This document shows positions 27,568 through 36,896 of a stretch of 64,000 nt of DNA, piece after piece. The stretch is from Mycolicibacter kumamotonensis. Its GTDB lineage: Bacteria; Actinomycetota; Actinomycetes; Mycobacteriales; Mycobacteriaceae. Numbering within the stretch: the stretch's first letter is position 1; every line of letters begins with the position of its first letter. Location: contig NZ_MVHU01000018.1 of the NCBI RefSeq assembly GCF_002086285.1, positions 27,911-91,910 of the forward strand. Reading direction: 5' to 3'. A model generated the notes under the pieces. The model had not been told where the DNA came from and ran no database searches. It saw only the letters and a list, made by a program, of their open reading frames with translations. The translations under genes and the position numbers were made by a program.

Positions 27568-28377
27568 ATGAGAAAGACCACCAGGATCGTCGACCTGCTG
27601 AATCCCGCCGCGATGCTGTTGCCGGCCGCCAACGTGATCATGCAACTATCGCTGCCCGGGGTCGGTTACGGGGTACAGGAAAGCCGGGTGGACAGCGGCA
27701 ACGTCTACAAGCATCCGTTCAAGCGGGCCCGCACCACCGGCACCTACCTGGCGGTGGCCGCCATCGGCACCGACGACGACCGCGAGCTCTACCGCGCCGC
27801 CGTGGACACCGCACACCGGCAGGTTCGTTCCACGCCCGAAAGCCCGGTGCGTTACAACGCGTTCGACCCCAAGCTGCAACTATGGGTCGCGGCCTGCCTG
27901 TACCGCTACTTCGTCGACCAGCACGAGTTTCTGCACGGCCCGCTCGACGACGCGGCCGCCGACGCGATCTACGCCGACGCCAAGAAGCTGGGCACCACGT
28001 TGCAGGTGCCCGATGAGATGTGGCCGGCCGACCGCGAGGCGTTCGAAAAGTATTGGAAGCAGGCGCTGCACGAGCTGCGCATCGATCCTCCGGTGCGTGA
28101 ACATCTGCGCGGGGTGGCGGCGATGGTGTTTTTGCCCTGGCCGCTACGGCTGGCCGGCCCGCTGAACCTGTTCGCGACGACGGGGTTCTTGCCCGCACAG
28201 TTCCGCGAGATGATGCAGCTGGACTGGTCGGCGGCCCAGCAGCGCCGGTTCGAATGGCTGCTGTCGGCGTTGCGCTTGGCCGACCGGCTCATCCCCCACC
28301 AGGCCTGGGTGCTGGGTTATCGGGCATATCTGTGGGACATGCGTTTTCGGGCACGTACCGGGATGCGCCTCGTCTAG
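27568..28377 (+). CDS. oxygenase MpaB family protein (DUF2236; Rv2237-like)
   Basis: The 269-residue protein belongs to the DUF2236/MpaB-Lcp family of heme-containing proteins. Seen are the conserved [25 protein letters not shown] and PWPLRLAGP segments and a positively charged end. Relatives include latex-clearing oxygenase, but most mycobacterial members have no assigned reaction. ATG 27568 is placed by GGAG eight bases upstream. In M. tuberculosis cobD (Rv2236c) precedes this gene; it is absent here, with only 85 bp separating it from the SURF1 gene. Confidence 0.82.
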   Translation: MRKTTRIVDLLNPAAMLLPAANVIMQLSLPGVGYGVQESRVDSGNVYKHPFKRARTTGTYLAVAAIGTDDDRELYRAAVDTAHRQVRSTPESPVRYNAFDPKLQLWVAACLYRYFVDQHEFLHGPLDDAAADAIYADAKKLGTTLQVPDEMWPADREAFEKYWKQALHELRIDPPVREHLRGVAAMVFLPWPLRLAGPLNLFATTGFLPAQFREMMQLDWSAAQQRRFEWLLSALRLADRLIPHQAWVLGYRAYLWDMRFRARTGMRLV

Positions 28378-28405
28378 CGCGTCGGCGCCGTGCCATCCTG
28401 GGCTG

Positions 28406-29269
28406 ATGGTGAACATCTCGGGTGTGGGGATCTGGAGCGCGCCGCTGCGCTACGGCGATCAGGGCGAGGCCGCCGAGGCGGCCGCCGAGCTGGAGGAGTT
28501 GGGCTTCGGCACCCTGTGGATCCCCGATGTCGGCGGCCGGGTGTTCGACGCGGTCGGCAATCTGCTGGCCGCAACCCGGCAAGCGGTGATCGCCACCGGC
28601 ATCTTGAATCTGTGGATGCACACTCCGGCCGACGTGGCCGCGTCATACGCATCGCTGACCGCGGCCCACGGCGACCGGTTCCTGCTGGGGATCGGTGTCA
28701 GCCACGCCCCGCTGATCGACTCCCGGGATCCCGGCCGCTACCGGCAGCCGCTGCAGGCGATGACAACGTTCCTCGACGGCCTCGACGCCGCGGAAACACC
28801 CGTTGCGGCCGACGCCCGGGTGCTGGCGGCGCTGGGCCCGAAGATGCTCGACCTGGCCGCTACCCGCAGCCGCGGCGCGCACCCCTATCTGACCACCCCC
28901 GAACACACCCGGTTCGCCCGCGAACAGCTGGGCGCGGGCCCGTTGCTGGCGCCCGAGCAGACCGCGATCCTGTGCTCCGGGCGCGACGAGGCCCGCGAGA
29001 TCGGTACCGCCTGGCTGGCCTCGTACCTGGCGCTGCCCAACTACGCCAACAACCTGCTGCGCTCGGGATTCACCGCCGACGACATCGCCGACGTCAGCGA
29101 CCGGCTGTTCGACGCACTCATCGCCTGGGGGAGCCCGGAGGCCGTCATCAAACGGATCACCGAGCACCGGGAGGCCGGGGCCGACCATGTCTGCGTGCAA
29201 CTGCTCGACGCAGACCCGCGGGCCTTCCCGCGGGAGCAGTGGCGCCGGCTGGCCGCCGCGCTGAGTTGA
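28406..29269 (+). CDS. LLM-class F420-dependent oxidoreductase (TIGR03620-like)
   Basis: The 287-residue TIM-barrel protein is of the luciferase-like monooxygenase class that uses coenzyme F420 in mycobacteria. Visible are the N-terminal GIWSAPLRYGD, the core ELGFGTLWIPD, the RFLLGIGVSH strand and the late DHVCVQLL strand. The substrate is unknown. It starts 28 bp after the MpaB-like gene and could be co-transcribed. A GC-rich hairpin with an A-rich loop lies 9 bp after its stop. Confidence 0.85.
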   Translation: MVNISGVGIWSAPLRYGDQGEAAEAAAELEELGFGTLWIPDVGGRVFDAVGNLLAATRQAVIATGILNLWMHTPADVAASYASLTAAHGDRFLLGIGVSHAPLIDSRDPGRYRQPLQAMTTFLDGLDAAETPVAADARVLAALGPKMLDLAATRSRGAHPYLTTPEHTRFAREQLGAGPLLAPEQTAILCSGRDEAREIGTAWLASYLALPNYANNLLRSGFTADDIADVSDRLFDALIAWGSPEAVIKRITEHREAGADHVCVQLLDADPRAFPREQWRRLAAALS

Positions 29270-29277
29270 ACACCGGT

Positions 29278-29296
29278 CCCCGCAAGAAAACCGGGG
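29278..29296. terminator. candidate hairpin between convergent genes
   Basis: CCCCG (29278-29282) and CGGGG (29292-29296) can pair around the loop CAAGAAAAC. It lies between the stop of the F420-type oxidoreductase gene and the stop of the opposing small membrane protein gene. No U-run follows, but mycobacterial terminators often lack one. Confidence 0.4.
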
Positions 29297-29308
29297 CCGT
29301 CGGATCGG

Positions 29309-29533
29309 CTAGGCCGACAAGATGATCAGCAGGGCGAAGATCCCGATCAGCACGGCCAACCCCGCCCACAGCGTGGCCCGCCCCCCTGGTGTGGCCCTGG
29401 AGCGTCCTCCTGTCGGGGTCAGCTGCGGACTGGTCGTCGGCGGTACGCCCCATTTGCCGGTCGGCGCCGTGCCTGGGGTTTCAGGCGGCGGTGGCGGCGT
29501 GGGGTCCTCGTCCGGACTCGGGTAGGTGGTCAT
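29309..29533 (-). CDS. small proline-rich single-pass membrane protein
   Basis: The 74-residue product has a Pro/Thr-rich polar N-terminus (SPDEDPTPPPPPETPG) and one C-terminal helix (about 53-73, ATLWAGLAVLIGIFALLII). This resembles DUF6480-type actinobacterial proteins, whose function is unknown. ATG 29533 (MTTYPSPDED) is preferred; an ATG four codons earlier is also in frame and neither has a clear ribosome binding site. Confidence 0.7.
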   Translation of the reverse strand: MTTYPSPDEDPTPPPPPETPGTAPTGKWGVPPTTSPQLTPTGGRSRATPGGRATLWAGLAVLIGIFALLIILSA

Positions 29534-29584
29534 GGCCGGGTGCATTGACCGTCGGCGGCGATGTCAAACCCGGTTTCGCCTTTA

Positions 29585-29659
29585 TGGTGGGCGCGGACGG
29601 TATCGAACCGCCGACCGCTGGTGTGTAAAACCAGAGCTCTACCACTGAGCTACGCGCCC
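29585..29659 (-). tRNA. tRNA-Val (anticodon TAC)
   Basis: Read leftward the gene folds as a complete tRNA: acceptor GGGCGCG pairs with CGCGCCC, the D arm is GCTCAGTGGTAGAGC, the anticodon stem CTGGT/ACCAG holds the loop TTTACAC with anticodon TAC (valine), and the T arm has GGCGG-TTCGATA-CCGTC. CCA is encoded (29587-29585). Confidence 0.95.
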
Positions 29660-29702
29660 CTGCCTCGGGCAGGTTACCCGGCAGAACGCCGGGCGCCCAA
29701 AA

Positions 29703-29764
29703 CCGCGAGATTGCGCTGATGCAGAAAAAAACCGTGAAACGCCTGCGTCAGTGCAATCTCGCGG
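29703..29764. repeat. long inverted repeat (22-bp arms) after ahpE
   Basis: Arms at 29703-29724 and 29743-29764 match except at two positions (CCGCGAGATTGC... against ...GCAATCTCGCGG), with an 18-base A-rich loop. It lies just downstream of the ahpE stop (leftward) and before tRNA-Val, so it can act as a terminator or RNA stabiliser. It resembles in size and style the hairpin at 41247-41306. I believe such intergenic hairpins recur in mycobacterial genomes. Confidence 0.85.
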
Positions 29765-29781
29765 CGGAAAACGCCGGGGAA

Positions 29782-30243
29782 CTACCCCTTCAGGGCGGCC
29801 AGGGCGTCGACCCACAGTTTCTGGTCGCGCGCCTCGCCGGGCGCCTTCATCTCGGCGAACCGGATGATGCCGGTCTTGTCGATGACGAACGTGCCGCGAT
29901 TGGAGAAGCCGGTCTCGGAGTTGAACACCCCGAACGATTCGCTGACGGCGCCGTGCGGCCAGAAGTCGGACAGCACCGGGAACAGGAACCCGCTCTCAGC
30001 GGCCCATACCTTGTGGGTGGGCGGCGGCCCCACCGAGATGGCCAGCGCGACGCTGTCGTCGTTGACATAGCTGGGCAGGTGATCACGCAGCTGGTCCAGC
30101 TCGCCCTGGCAGATGCCGGTGAAGGCCAGCGGGAAGAACACCAGCAGGACGTTCTTGTCCCCCCGGTAGTCACTCAGGGAGACCAGCTGCTGGTCCTGGT
30201 CCTTGAGGGTGAAATCAGGAGCTTCGGTACCGACTTCCAACAT
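29782..30243 (-). CDS. ahpE: one-cysteine peroxiredoxin AhpE
   Basis: AhpE reduces peroxides and peroxynitrite and is recycled by mycoredoxin/mycothiol. From ATG 30243 the protein has 153 residues, the M. tuberculosis length; the TTG one codon earlier is not used in the family. The peroxidatic Cys45 is in PLAFTGICQGELDQLRD, with the conserved SVGPPPTHK and SDFWPHGAV segments. There is no resolving cysteine. The start shares one base with the stop of the DUF3052 gene (TGATG). Confidence 0.96.
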   Translation of the reverse strand: MLEVGTEAPDFTLKDQDQQLVSLSDYRGDKNVLLVFFPLAFTGICQGELDQLRDHLPSYVNDDSVALAISVGPPPTHKVWAAESGFLFPVLSDFWPHGAVSESFGVFNSETGFSNRGTFVIDKTGIIRFAEMKAPGEARDQKLWVDALAALKG

Positions 30244-30665
30244 CAACGCTTTCCCATCCTTGATTTGGGTTGAACCAGTCGACTGGCACTCCAGTCGCCG
30301 AGATTGACCGACGAAGTAGGCATCAGGCCGGCGGTCGGCGCCGACTCCGCGATCTCCGCGGGCTGGACATGGCCGGCCTTACCTGTCTTGGGCGTCAGCA
30401 CCCAGATCACGCCGTCGTCGGCCAGCGCGGTGATGGCGTCCATCAGGGTGTCCACCAGGTCTCCGTCGCCGTCGCGCCACCACAGCAGCACCACGTCGAC
30501 CACCTCATCGGTGTCTTCGTCGAGCAGTTCACTGCCGCAGGCCTCTTCGACGTCGGCACGGATGTCGTCGTCGGCGTCGTCGTCCCAGCCGAACTCCTGG
30601 ACCAACTGATTGCTCTGGATGCCCAGCTTGCGGGCGAAGTTCGGGGCGTTGTCCGCCGCGACCAC
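30243..30665 (-). CDS. DUF3052 family protein (Rv2239c ortholog)
   Basis: The 140-residue acidic protein is a conserved actinobacterial DUF3052 member of unknown function, with FGWDDDADDDIRADVEEACG, the core VVDVVLLWWRDGDGDL and the tail SSVNLGDWSASRLV. I set the start at GTG 30665 (VVAADNAPN) because a strong AAGGAGGT lies 8 bases upstream and the family begins there; an ATG seven codons earlier would cover this ribosome binding site. It is translated just before ahpE, with overlapping stop and start. Confidence 0.9.
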   Translation of the reverse strand: MVAADNAPNFARKLGIQSNQLVQEFGWDDDADDDIRADVEEACGSELLDEDTDEVVDVVLLWWRDGDGDLVDTLMDAITALADDGVIWVLTPKTGKAGHVQPAEIAESAPTAGLMPTSSVNLGDWSASRLVQPKSRMGKR

Positions 30666-30772
30666 CGTGTGACCTCCTTCAACCATCAGCGCGCCGTGTG
30701 TTGGGCATCATCGTTGCACAGCACCGCAAGCCAGTCGCGGGCGAATCACCGGGTCCGTGGGGATCGAAGGCC

Positions 30773-31360
30773 TCAGAAGGCTCGGCACAGCTGCATCCCC
30801 TTCTCCCTGGCCCGGTTGAGTTCGTCTTTGCGGGAGTTGTAGACCGCCACCGGCGCCTTGGAGGAAATCGCGTTCGCCACACCGCGCGCGGCTTCGGCAT
30901 ACGTGGTGAACGCGTCCTTGAGCTCTGTCGACAGCTTCTCGTTGATGGCGCCGGTCACCTCATCGGCGCTGTGGTTGAGCGCCTCGATCGCCGGCCCGGC
31001 GGTTCCGGGAATGTCGCCGCCGCTATTGAACGCCTCGACGTACTTGTTCACGGTGTCGACCGCGTCGCTGCTGCTCGAGGCGAACCGCCCGCACGCGCCG
31101 CGCACCGCCTGGGTCGTCATCGACTGCTGGCGCTGGGTCTCGCGGATGCTCGAGGTGGCCTCCGAGGCCGACACCGACGCCGACACCGAGGAGCGGTACG
31201 CCGGCGCCGCCGAGGTGTCCGCCTCCGGGGTCCCGCCGATGATGCTGGTACAGCCGACGACGCCCATCACCACCGCGGCGGTTCCACCGGCCACCAGCGC
31301 ACCCAACCGGGCGTGTCGCCGCGCCCGCGCACGCGGCACGGTCCGCCATCCGGTCAGCAC
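30773..31360 (-). CDS. putative lipoprotein (Rv2240c-like)
   Basis: The 195-residue protein has an Arg-rich N-terminus ([14 protein letters not shown], twin-arginine-like but without the RRxFL consensus), a hydrophobic segment and the lipobox-like VVGC at about residue 37. A Ser/Ala-rich region and a helical domain with two conserved cysteines (GACGRF and LCRAF) follow. Export and lipidation are inferred. Function is unknown. It is divergent from aceE, with 191 bp between starts. Confidence 0.8.
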   Translation of the reverse strand: MLTGWRTVPRARARRHARLGALVAGGTAAVVMGVVGCTSIIGGTPEADTSAAPAYRSSVSASVSASEATSSIRETQRQQSMTTQAVRGACGRFASSSSDAVDTVNKYVEAFNSGGDIPGTAGPAIEALNHSADEVTGAINEKLSTELKDAFTTYAEAARGVANAISSKAPVAVYNSRKDELNRAREKGMQLCRAF

Positions 31361-31551
31361 ATCGTCAAACGTTACCGCGTAGTCGGCGGCAAGCCGAGAT
31401 CAGCCCACCCCCACCCGTCACTCACCCACCGCCGGTCCCGGGTCCGGTGGGGCAGGATAGAAAAGACGAGGCCGACGAAGCGATCGGTCCGGTGCCGTCC
31501 TGGCCACAAGCCGGGAGGCACGTCTTGACCTCCAAACCAAGGAGTAACGCG

Positions 31552-34341
31552 TTGACTACCGAGACCGTGCACCAGGATCTGGGCAATAAACCAAGCGGCA
31601 CAACCGAATCCGATCGAGTTCGGGTGATCCGCGAGGGTGTGGCGTCTTACCTTCCCGACATCGACCCCGAAGAGACCTCCGAGTGGCTGGAGTCCTTCGA
31701 CGAACTGCTGGCCCGGTCCGGCCCGGCGCGCGCCCGCTACCTGATGCTGCGGCTGCTGGAACGCGCCGGCGAGCAGCGGGTGGCGATCCCCGCGCTCACC
31801 TCCACCGACTACGTGAACACCATCCCGACCGAACTGGAGCCCTGGTTCCCCGGCGACGAGGACACCGAGCGCCGCTACCGTCGGTGGATCCGCTGGAACG
31901 CCGCGGTGATGGTGCACCGCGCGCAGCGCCCCGGCGTCGGCGTCGGCGGGCACATCTCGACCTACGCGTCGTCGTCGACGCTCTATGAGGTCGGCTTCAA
32001 CCACTTCTTCCGCGGCAAGAGCCACCCCGGCGGCGGGGACCAGGTGTTCATCCAGGGCCACGCCTCCCCCGGGATCTACGCCCGGGCGTTCCTGGAGGGC
32101 CGGCTGAGCACCGACCAGCTGGACGGGTTCCGTCAGGAGCACAGCCACCCCGGTGGCGGCCTGCCGTCCTACCCGCACCCGCGGCTGATGCCCGACTTCT
32201 GGGAGTTCCCCACGGTGTCGATGGGGCTGGGGCCGATGAACGCCATCTACCAAGCCCGGTTCAACCACTACCTGCATGACCGCGGCATCAAAGACACCTC
32301 CGACCAACACGTGTGGTGCTTCTTGGGCGACGGGGAGATGGACGAGCCGGAGAGCCGCGGCCTGCTGCACGTCGGCGCACTGGAGGGTCTGGACAACCTG
32401 ACCTTCGTGATCAACTGCAACCTGCAGCGCCTGGACGGACCGGTGCGCGGCAACGGCAAGATCATCCAGGAGCTCGAATCGTTCTTCCGCGGGGCGGGCT
32501 GGAATGTGATCAAGGTGGTCTGGGGCCGTGAGTGGGACGCCCTGCTGCACGCCGACCGGGACGGTGCCCTGGTCAACCTGATGAACGTCACCCCCGACGG
32601 CGACTACCAGACCTACAAGGCCAACGACGGCGGGTACGTGCGGGAGCATTTCTTCGGCCGCGACCCGCGCACCAAGGCCCTGGTCGAGGATCTGTCCGAT
32701 CAGGACATCTGGCACCTCAAGCGCGGCGGGCACGATTACCGCAAAGTCCATGCGGCCTACCGTGCGGCCATCGAGCACAAGGGCCAGCCAACCGTCATCC
32801 TGGCCAAGACCATCAAGGGATACAGCCTGGGCAGCTACTTCGCCGGCCGCAACGCCACCCACCAGATGAAGAAGTTCCGGCTGCAGGACCTCAAGGACTT
32901 CCGCGACGAGATGCGAATCCCCATCTCCGACGCCGAACTCGAGGAGAACCCGTACCTGCCGCCGTACTACCACCCCGGCGAAAACGCACCGGAGATCCGC
33001 TACCTGCTGGACCGCCGGCGCAGCCTCGGGGGTTTCGTTCCCCAGCGCCGCACCCAGGCCCGGCCGCTGGCGCTGCCCGCCTCCGACGCGTATGCGGCGG
33101 TCAAGAAGGGATCGGGCAACCAAGAAGTCGCCACCACCATGGCGACCGTGCGGGTGTTCAAAGAACTGTTGCGGGACAAAGGAATTGGCGATCGGATCGT
33201 CCCGATCATCCCCGACGAGGCCCGCACGTTCGGGATGGACTCGTGGTTCCCGTCGTTGAAGATCTACAACCGCCTCGGGCAGCTCTACACCTCCGTCGAC
33301 GCCGATCTGATGCTGGCCTACAAGGAAAGCGAAGTCGGCCAGATCCTGCACGAGGGCATCAACGAGGCCGGCTCCACGGCGTCGTTCACCGCGGTCGGGA
33401 CGTCGTACGCCACCCACGACGAGCCGATGATCCCGATCTACATCTTCTATTCGATGTTCGGCTTCCAGCGCACCGGCGACGGCCTGTGGGCGGCCGCCGA
33501 TCAGATGGCACGCGGTTTCGTGCTGGGCGCCACCGCGGGGCGCACCACGCTGACCGGCGAGGGCCTGCAGCACGCCGACGGGCACTCACTGCTGCTGGCC
33601 AGCACCAACCCGGCGGTGGTGTCCTACGATCCCGCGTTCGCCTACGAGGTCGCCCACATCATCGAAAGCGGCCTGCACCGGATGTACGGCCCGGACCCGG
33701 ACAACGTGTACTTCTACGTCACGCTCTACAACGAGCCCTATGTGCAGCCGGCGGAGCCGGACGGCTTCGACCCGACCGGCCTGCTGCGCGGTATCTACCG
33801 CTATCAGAAGGCCGCCGAGCCCAGGGCCCACACAGCGCAGATCCTTGCCTCGGGGGTGGCGATGCCCGAGGCGCTACGCGCCGCGGAGCTGCTGGCCGCC
33901 GAGTGGGACGTGGCGGCCGACGTCTGGTCGGTGACCAGCTGGGGTGAGCTCAACCGCGACGGTGTGGCGGTCGAACGCGAGCGGCTGCGCCACCCGGACC
34001 GGGAGGCCGCGGTGCCCTATGTAGCTCAGGCGCTTGCCGACGCCGACGGCCCGGTCGTCGCGGTGTCGGACTGGATGCGCGCGGTGCCCGAGCAGATCCG
34101 GCCCTGGGTGCCCGGCACGTTCGTCACCCTGGGCACCGACGGGTTCGGCTTCTCCGACACCCGCCCGGCCGCGCGGCGCTACTTCAACACCGATGCGGAG
34201 TCGGTGGTGGTCGCGGTGCTGGCCGCCCTGGCGCGGGACGGGGCGATCGAGGCATCGGTACCGGCGACGGCCGCGACCCGGTACGAGATCGATGACGTGC
34301 TGGCCGCTCCGGAGCAGACGTCGGACTCGGGGGTGGCCTGA
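31552..34341 (+). CDS. aceE: pyruvate dehydrogenase E1 component (homodimeric)
   Basis: AceE decarboxylates pyruvate with thiamine diphosphate and acetylates the E2 lipoyl group; dlaT in this window is its partner. The thiamine motif [12 protein letters not shown] is at about residue 260, with [15 protein letters not shown] completing it. The transketolase central and C-terminal domains follow. The frame is open for 35 more codons, but TTG 31552 ([10 protein letters not shown]) follows AAGGAG by 7 bases and fits the mycobacterial N-terminus, giving 929 residues. It precedes mabR and the fatty acid operon, which links acetyl-CoA supply to lipid synthesis. Confidence 0.96.
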   Translation: MTTETVHQDLGNKPSGTTESDRVRVIREGVASYLPDIDPEETSEWLESFDELLARSGPARARYLMLRLLERAGEQRVAIPALTSTDYVNTIPTELEPWFPGDEDTERRYRRWIRWNAAVMVHRAQRPGVGVGGHISTYASSSTLYEVGFNHFFRGKSHPGGGDQVFIQGHASPGIYARAFLEGRLSTDQLDGFRQEHSHPGGGLPSYPHPRLMPDFWEFPTVSMGLGPMNAIYQARFNHYLHDRGIKDTSDQHVWCFLGDGEMDEPESRGLLHVGALEGLDNLTFVINCNLQRLDGPVRGNGKIIQELESFFRGAGWNVIKVVWGREWDALLHADRDGALVNLMNVTPDGDYQTYKANDGGYVREHFFGRDPRTKALVEDLSDQDIWHLKRGGHDYRKVHAAYRAAIEHKGQPTVILAKTIKGYSLGSYFAGRNATHQMKKFRLQDLKDFRDEMRIPISDAELEENPYLPPYYHPGENAPEIRYLLDRRRSLGGFVPQRRTQARPLALPASDAYAAVKKGSGNQEVATTMATVRVFKELLRDKGIGDRIVPIIPDEARTFGMDSWFPSLKIYNRLGQLYTSVDADLMLAYKESEVGQILHEGINEAGSTASFTAVGTSYATHDEPMIPIYIFYSMFGFQRTGDGLWAAADQMARGFVLGATAGRTTLTGEGLQHADGHSLLLASTNPAVVSYDPAFAYEVAHIIESGLHRMYGPDPDNVYFYVTLYNEPYVQPAEPDGFDPTGLLRGIYRYQKAAEPRAHTAQILASGVAMPEALRAAELLAAEWDVAADVWSVTSWGELNRDGVAVERERLRHPDREAAVPYVAQALADADGPVVAVSDWMRAVPEQIRPWVPGTFVTLGTDGFGFSDTRPAARRYFNTDAESVVVAVLAALARDGAIEASVPATAATRYEIDDVLAAPEQTSDSGVA

Positions 34342-34363
34342 CAACGCCGGGTTGTCAGTTGTT

Positions 34364-34384
34364 GCCAGAAATCTGGCGTAGCTT
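34364..34384 (+). promoter_or_regulatory. mabR upstream dyad and candidate leaderless -10
   Basis: GCCAG-AAAT-CTGGC (34364-34377) is a perfect short dyad, followed by TAGCTT (34379-34384), a TANNNT-type -10 hexamer. Only 6 bases separate the hexamer from the mabR ATG, so the transcript would begin at the start codon (leaderless), consistent with the lack of a good ribosome binding site. The dyad could be an operator or the aceE terminator. Confidence 0.5.
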
Positions 34385-34390
34385 TTAGGG

Positions 34391-35698
34391 ATGGTCGACA
34401 ACAGCGGGGGCCAGGTCCTGCCCCGGTCCACCCTGGACCTGCTCAGCACCGTCCCGGACACCCTGCTGCGCAGGCTCAAGCACTATTCGGGCCGACTGGC
34501 CACCGAGGCGGTGTCGGCGATGGGCGAACGGCTGCCGTTCTTCGGCGACCTGGAGGCCTCTCAGCGCGCCAGCGTCGCGCTGGTGGTGCAGACCGCGGTG
34601 GTCAATTTCGCCGAGTGGATGCACGATCCGCACGGCAACGTCAGCCACACCGCGCAGGCCTTCGAGCTGGTGCCGCAAGAGCTCACCCGGCACATCGCGC
34701 TGCGCCACACCGTGGACATGGTGCGGGTCACCATGGAGTTCTTCGAGGAGGTCGTGCCGATGCTGGCGCGCTCCGAGGAGCAGGTGACCGCGCTGACGGT
34801 GGGCATCCTCAAGTACAGCCGCGACCTGGCCTTCACCGCCGCGTCCGCCTACGCCGACGCCGCCGAGGCCCGGGGCACCTGGGATTCCCGGATGGAGGCC
34901 AGCGTGGTCGATGCCGTGGTGCGCGGTGACACCGGGCCGGAGCTGCTGAGCCGGGCGGCGGCACTGAACTGGGACACCACCGCACCGGCCACGGTCGTGG
35001 TGGGCACCGCGCCACCCGGCCCGGACGCCTTCTCCGGGCAGAAGGCCAGCCAGGACGTCCGCGACGTCGCCGAACGCCACGGCCGGGCGGCGCTGACCGA
35101 CGTACACGGCACCTGGCTGGTGGCGATCGTGTCCGGCCCGCTGTCGCCGACCCAGAAGTTCCTCGCCGACCTGCTCGGCGCGTTCTCCGACGGGCCGGTG
35201 GTGATCGGGCCGACCGCGCCGACGCTGACCGCGGCCTACCACAGTGCCAGCGAGGCGATCTCGGGTATGAACGCCGTCGTCGGCTGGACCGGGGCGCCGC
35301 GTCCGGTGCTCGCCCGCGAACTGCTGCCCGAGCGGGCCCTGATCGGGGACCCCTCGGCGATCGCCGCGCTGCACACCGACGTGATGCGGCCCCTGGCCGA
35401 GGCCGGACCGGCACTGACGGAGACGCTGGACGCCTACCTGGACTGTGGCGGCGCCATCGAGGCGTGTTCGCGGAAGTTGTTCGTTCATCCAAACACCGTC
35501 CGTTACCGGCTCAAGCGGATCGCCGACTTCACCGGACGCGATCCCACCCAGCCCCGCGACGCTTATGTGCTGCGGGTGGCCGCCACCGTCGGCCGGCTGG
35601 CCAATCAGGCGCAACATGCCAGCTTCAGCAGCGCACAGGCGCCATACGCCGCGCCACCGGCGACAGCGCCTATACCCGATGAGCATCAGGTCGGCTGA
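34391..35698 (+). CDS. mabR: PucR-family transcriptional regulator of FAS-II (MabR, Rv2242 ortholog)
   Basis: MabR is the mycobacterial regulator that binds upstream of fabD and controls the FAS-II operon. The 435-residue protein has a helical N-terminal part, a GGDEF-like middle domain and a C-terminal PucR helix-turn-helix at about 353-403 (YLDCGGAIEACSRKLFVHPNTVRYRLKRI). It lies between aceE and fabD as in other mycobacteria. A TTTTGT-N9-ACAAAA site stands before fabD, 99 bp after this gene. ATG 34391 probably begins a leaderless mRNA. Confidence 0.93.
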   Translation: MVDNSGGQVLPRSTLDLLSTVPDTLLRRLKHYSGRLATEAVSAMGERLPFFGDLEASQRASVALVVQTAVVNFAEWMHDPHGNVSHTAQAFELVPQELTRHIALRHTVDMVRVTMEFFEEVVPMLARSEEQVTALTVGILKYSRDLAFTAASAYADAAEARGTWDSRMEASVVDAVVRGDTGPELLSRAAALNWDTTAPATVVVGTAPPGPDAFSGQKASQDVRDVAERHGRAALTDVHGTWLVAIVSGPLSPTQKFLADLLGAFSDGPVVIGPTAPTLTAAYHSASEAISGMNAVVGWTGAPRPVLARELLPERALIGDPSAIAALHTDVMRPLAEAGPALTETLDAYLDCGGAIEACSRKLFVHPNTVRYRLKRIADFTGRDPTQPRDAYVLRVAATVGRLANQAQHASFSSAQAPYAAPPATAPIPDEHQVG

Positions 35699-35796
35699 CG
35701 CGGGTGCGGCGGGGAAGCCGGGAGGCCGCCGCTGGGCCCACCGCCGCCCGGGCAGTTGTCGCAGGACGGTATCGAACATGTCGCATCGAGTGGCTG

Positions 35797-35817
35797 TTTT
35801 GTAGGGGTTCCACAAAA
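35797..35817. promoter_or_regulatory. MabR-type operator upstream of fabD
   Basis: TTTTGT (35797-35802), nine bases, ACAAAA (35812-35817) form a perfect inverted repeat in an AT-rich island. As I recall, this is the motif reported for MabR binding at the fabD promoter of Mycobacterium smegmatis. It is 67 bp upstream of the fabD start and directly upstream of a candidate -10 (TAATCT, 35835-35840), so MabR would contact the promoter. Confidence 0.85.
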
Positions 35818-35834
35818 ACATAAGACAATGTTCA

Positions 35835-35840
35835 TAATCT
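35835..35840 (+). promoter_or_regulatory. candidate -10 of the fabD operon promoter
   Basis: TAATCT fits the TANNNT pattern and lies 17 bp after the end of the MabR-type operator, whose right half would overlap the -35 region. A 5' leader of about 37 bases to the GTG of fabD would result. Confidence 0.4.
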
Positions 35841-35883
35841 AGGACATCCTGCAAATCGCGCTTCACAATGTTCTCTTAAAGAC

Positions 35884-36807
35884 GTGATTGCGTTGCTCGC
35901 TCCCGGACAGGGATCGCAGACCCCCGGCATGCTGTCGCCGTGGCTCGAGGGGTCCGATTCCGACGCAGCCCGGGCCCAGCTGGCCGCCTGGTCGGAGATC
36001 AGCGGCCTGGATCTGGTCGCGCTGGGCACCACCGCGGGCGCCGAGGAGATCACCGACACGGCGGTGACCCAGCCGCTGGTGGTGGCGGCGACCCTGCTCG
36101 CCTACGGCGAGCTGGCCAAGCGTCGCAACGGCCCGGTCAGCGGCGACGACGTCATCGTGGCCGGCCACTCCGTGGGTGAGATCGCCGCCTACGCCATTGC
36201 GGGCGTGATCTCCGCCGACGACGCCGTCATGCTGGCCACCACCCGCGGCCGCGAGATGGCCAAGGCCTGCGCGCTCGAGCCGACCGGCATGGCGGCGGTG
36301 CTGGGCGGTGACGAAGCCGAGGTGCTGACCCGCCTCGAGCAGCTCGACCTGACCCCGGCCAACCGCAACGCTGTCGGCCAGATCGTCGCGGCCGGTCCGC
36401 TGACCGCATTGGACAAACTCGCCGAGGACCCGCCCGCCAAGGCGCGGGTGCGTAAGCTGGCCACAGCGGGTGCGTTCCACACCCAGTACATGGCTCCGGC
36501 GCTGGAGGCCTACTCCGCCGCGGCGGCGCAGGTCACGACATCGGAGCCCACCGCCACACTGTTGTCCAACCGCGACGGGCAGCCGGTGGCATCGGCAGCC
36601 GTGGCGATGGATCAACTGGTCGCGCAGCTGACCAGGCCGGTGCGCTGGGACCTGTGCACCGAGACGCTCCGCTCCCGCGGAGTCACGGCGATCGTGGAAT
36701 TCCCGCCCGCGGGAACCCTGGCCGGAATCGCCAAACGCGAACTTCGGGGGACCCCGACGCACGCCGTCAAATCCCCCGCGGATCTGGACGGGCTCCCCGA
36801 GTTCTAA
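35884..36807 (+). CDS. fabD: malonyl-CoA:ACP transacylase
   Basis: FabD loads malonyl groups onto AcpM for FAS-II chain elongation. The 307-residue protein begins [12 protein letters not shown] from GTG 35884, as in M. tuberculosis. The nucleophile is Ser96 in GHSVGE and the catalytic His is His199 in GAFHTQY, with the oxyanion Gln in GQGSQ. First gene of the mycolic acid operon fabD-acpM-kasA-kasB-accD6, under the MabR-type operator. Confidence 0.97.
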   Translation: MIALLAPGQGSQTPGMLSPWLEGSDSDAARAQLAAWSEISGLDLVALGTTAGAEEITDTAVTQPLVVAATLLAYGELAKRRNGPVSGDDVIVAGHSVGEIAAYAIAGVISADDAVMLATTRGREMAKACALEPTGMAAVLGGDEAEVLTRLEQLDLTPANRNAVGQIVAAGPLTALDKLAEDPPAKARVRKLATAGAFHTQYMAPALEAYSAAAAQVTTSEPTATLLSNRDGQPVASAAVAMDQLVAQLTRPVRWDLCTETLRSRGVTAIVEFPPAGTLAGIAKRELRGTPTHAVKSPADLDGLPEF

Positions 36808-36857
36808 CCCTTTTTCGGCCCGCTCCAACCTGCACAACGAGATATGCAGTAATCAAG

Positions 36858-36874
36858 CCGCACACCCCGTGCGG
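36858..36874 (+). repeat. hairpin in the fabD-acpM intergenic leader
   Basis: CCGCAC-ACCCC-GTGCGG forms a perfect 6-bp stem with a 5-base loop, 22 bases before the acpM start and just before its ribosome binding site (AAGGGA). In a polycistronic RNA it could block upstream decay or help produce the higher AcpM level that FAS-II needs. Confidence 0.6.
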
Positions 36875-36896
36875 AACCAACCGAAGGGAACACACT

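Noticed and set aside
29585..29659. tRNA-Val as a phage or island attachment site
   Set aside because: No integrase, no repeated tRNA 3' end and no foreign genes are seen beside it.
31372..33585. Open frame of 737 codons opposite aceE
   Set aside because: It is antisense to a certain gene, has no recognisable domain and reflects the codon bias of GC-rich DNA.
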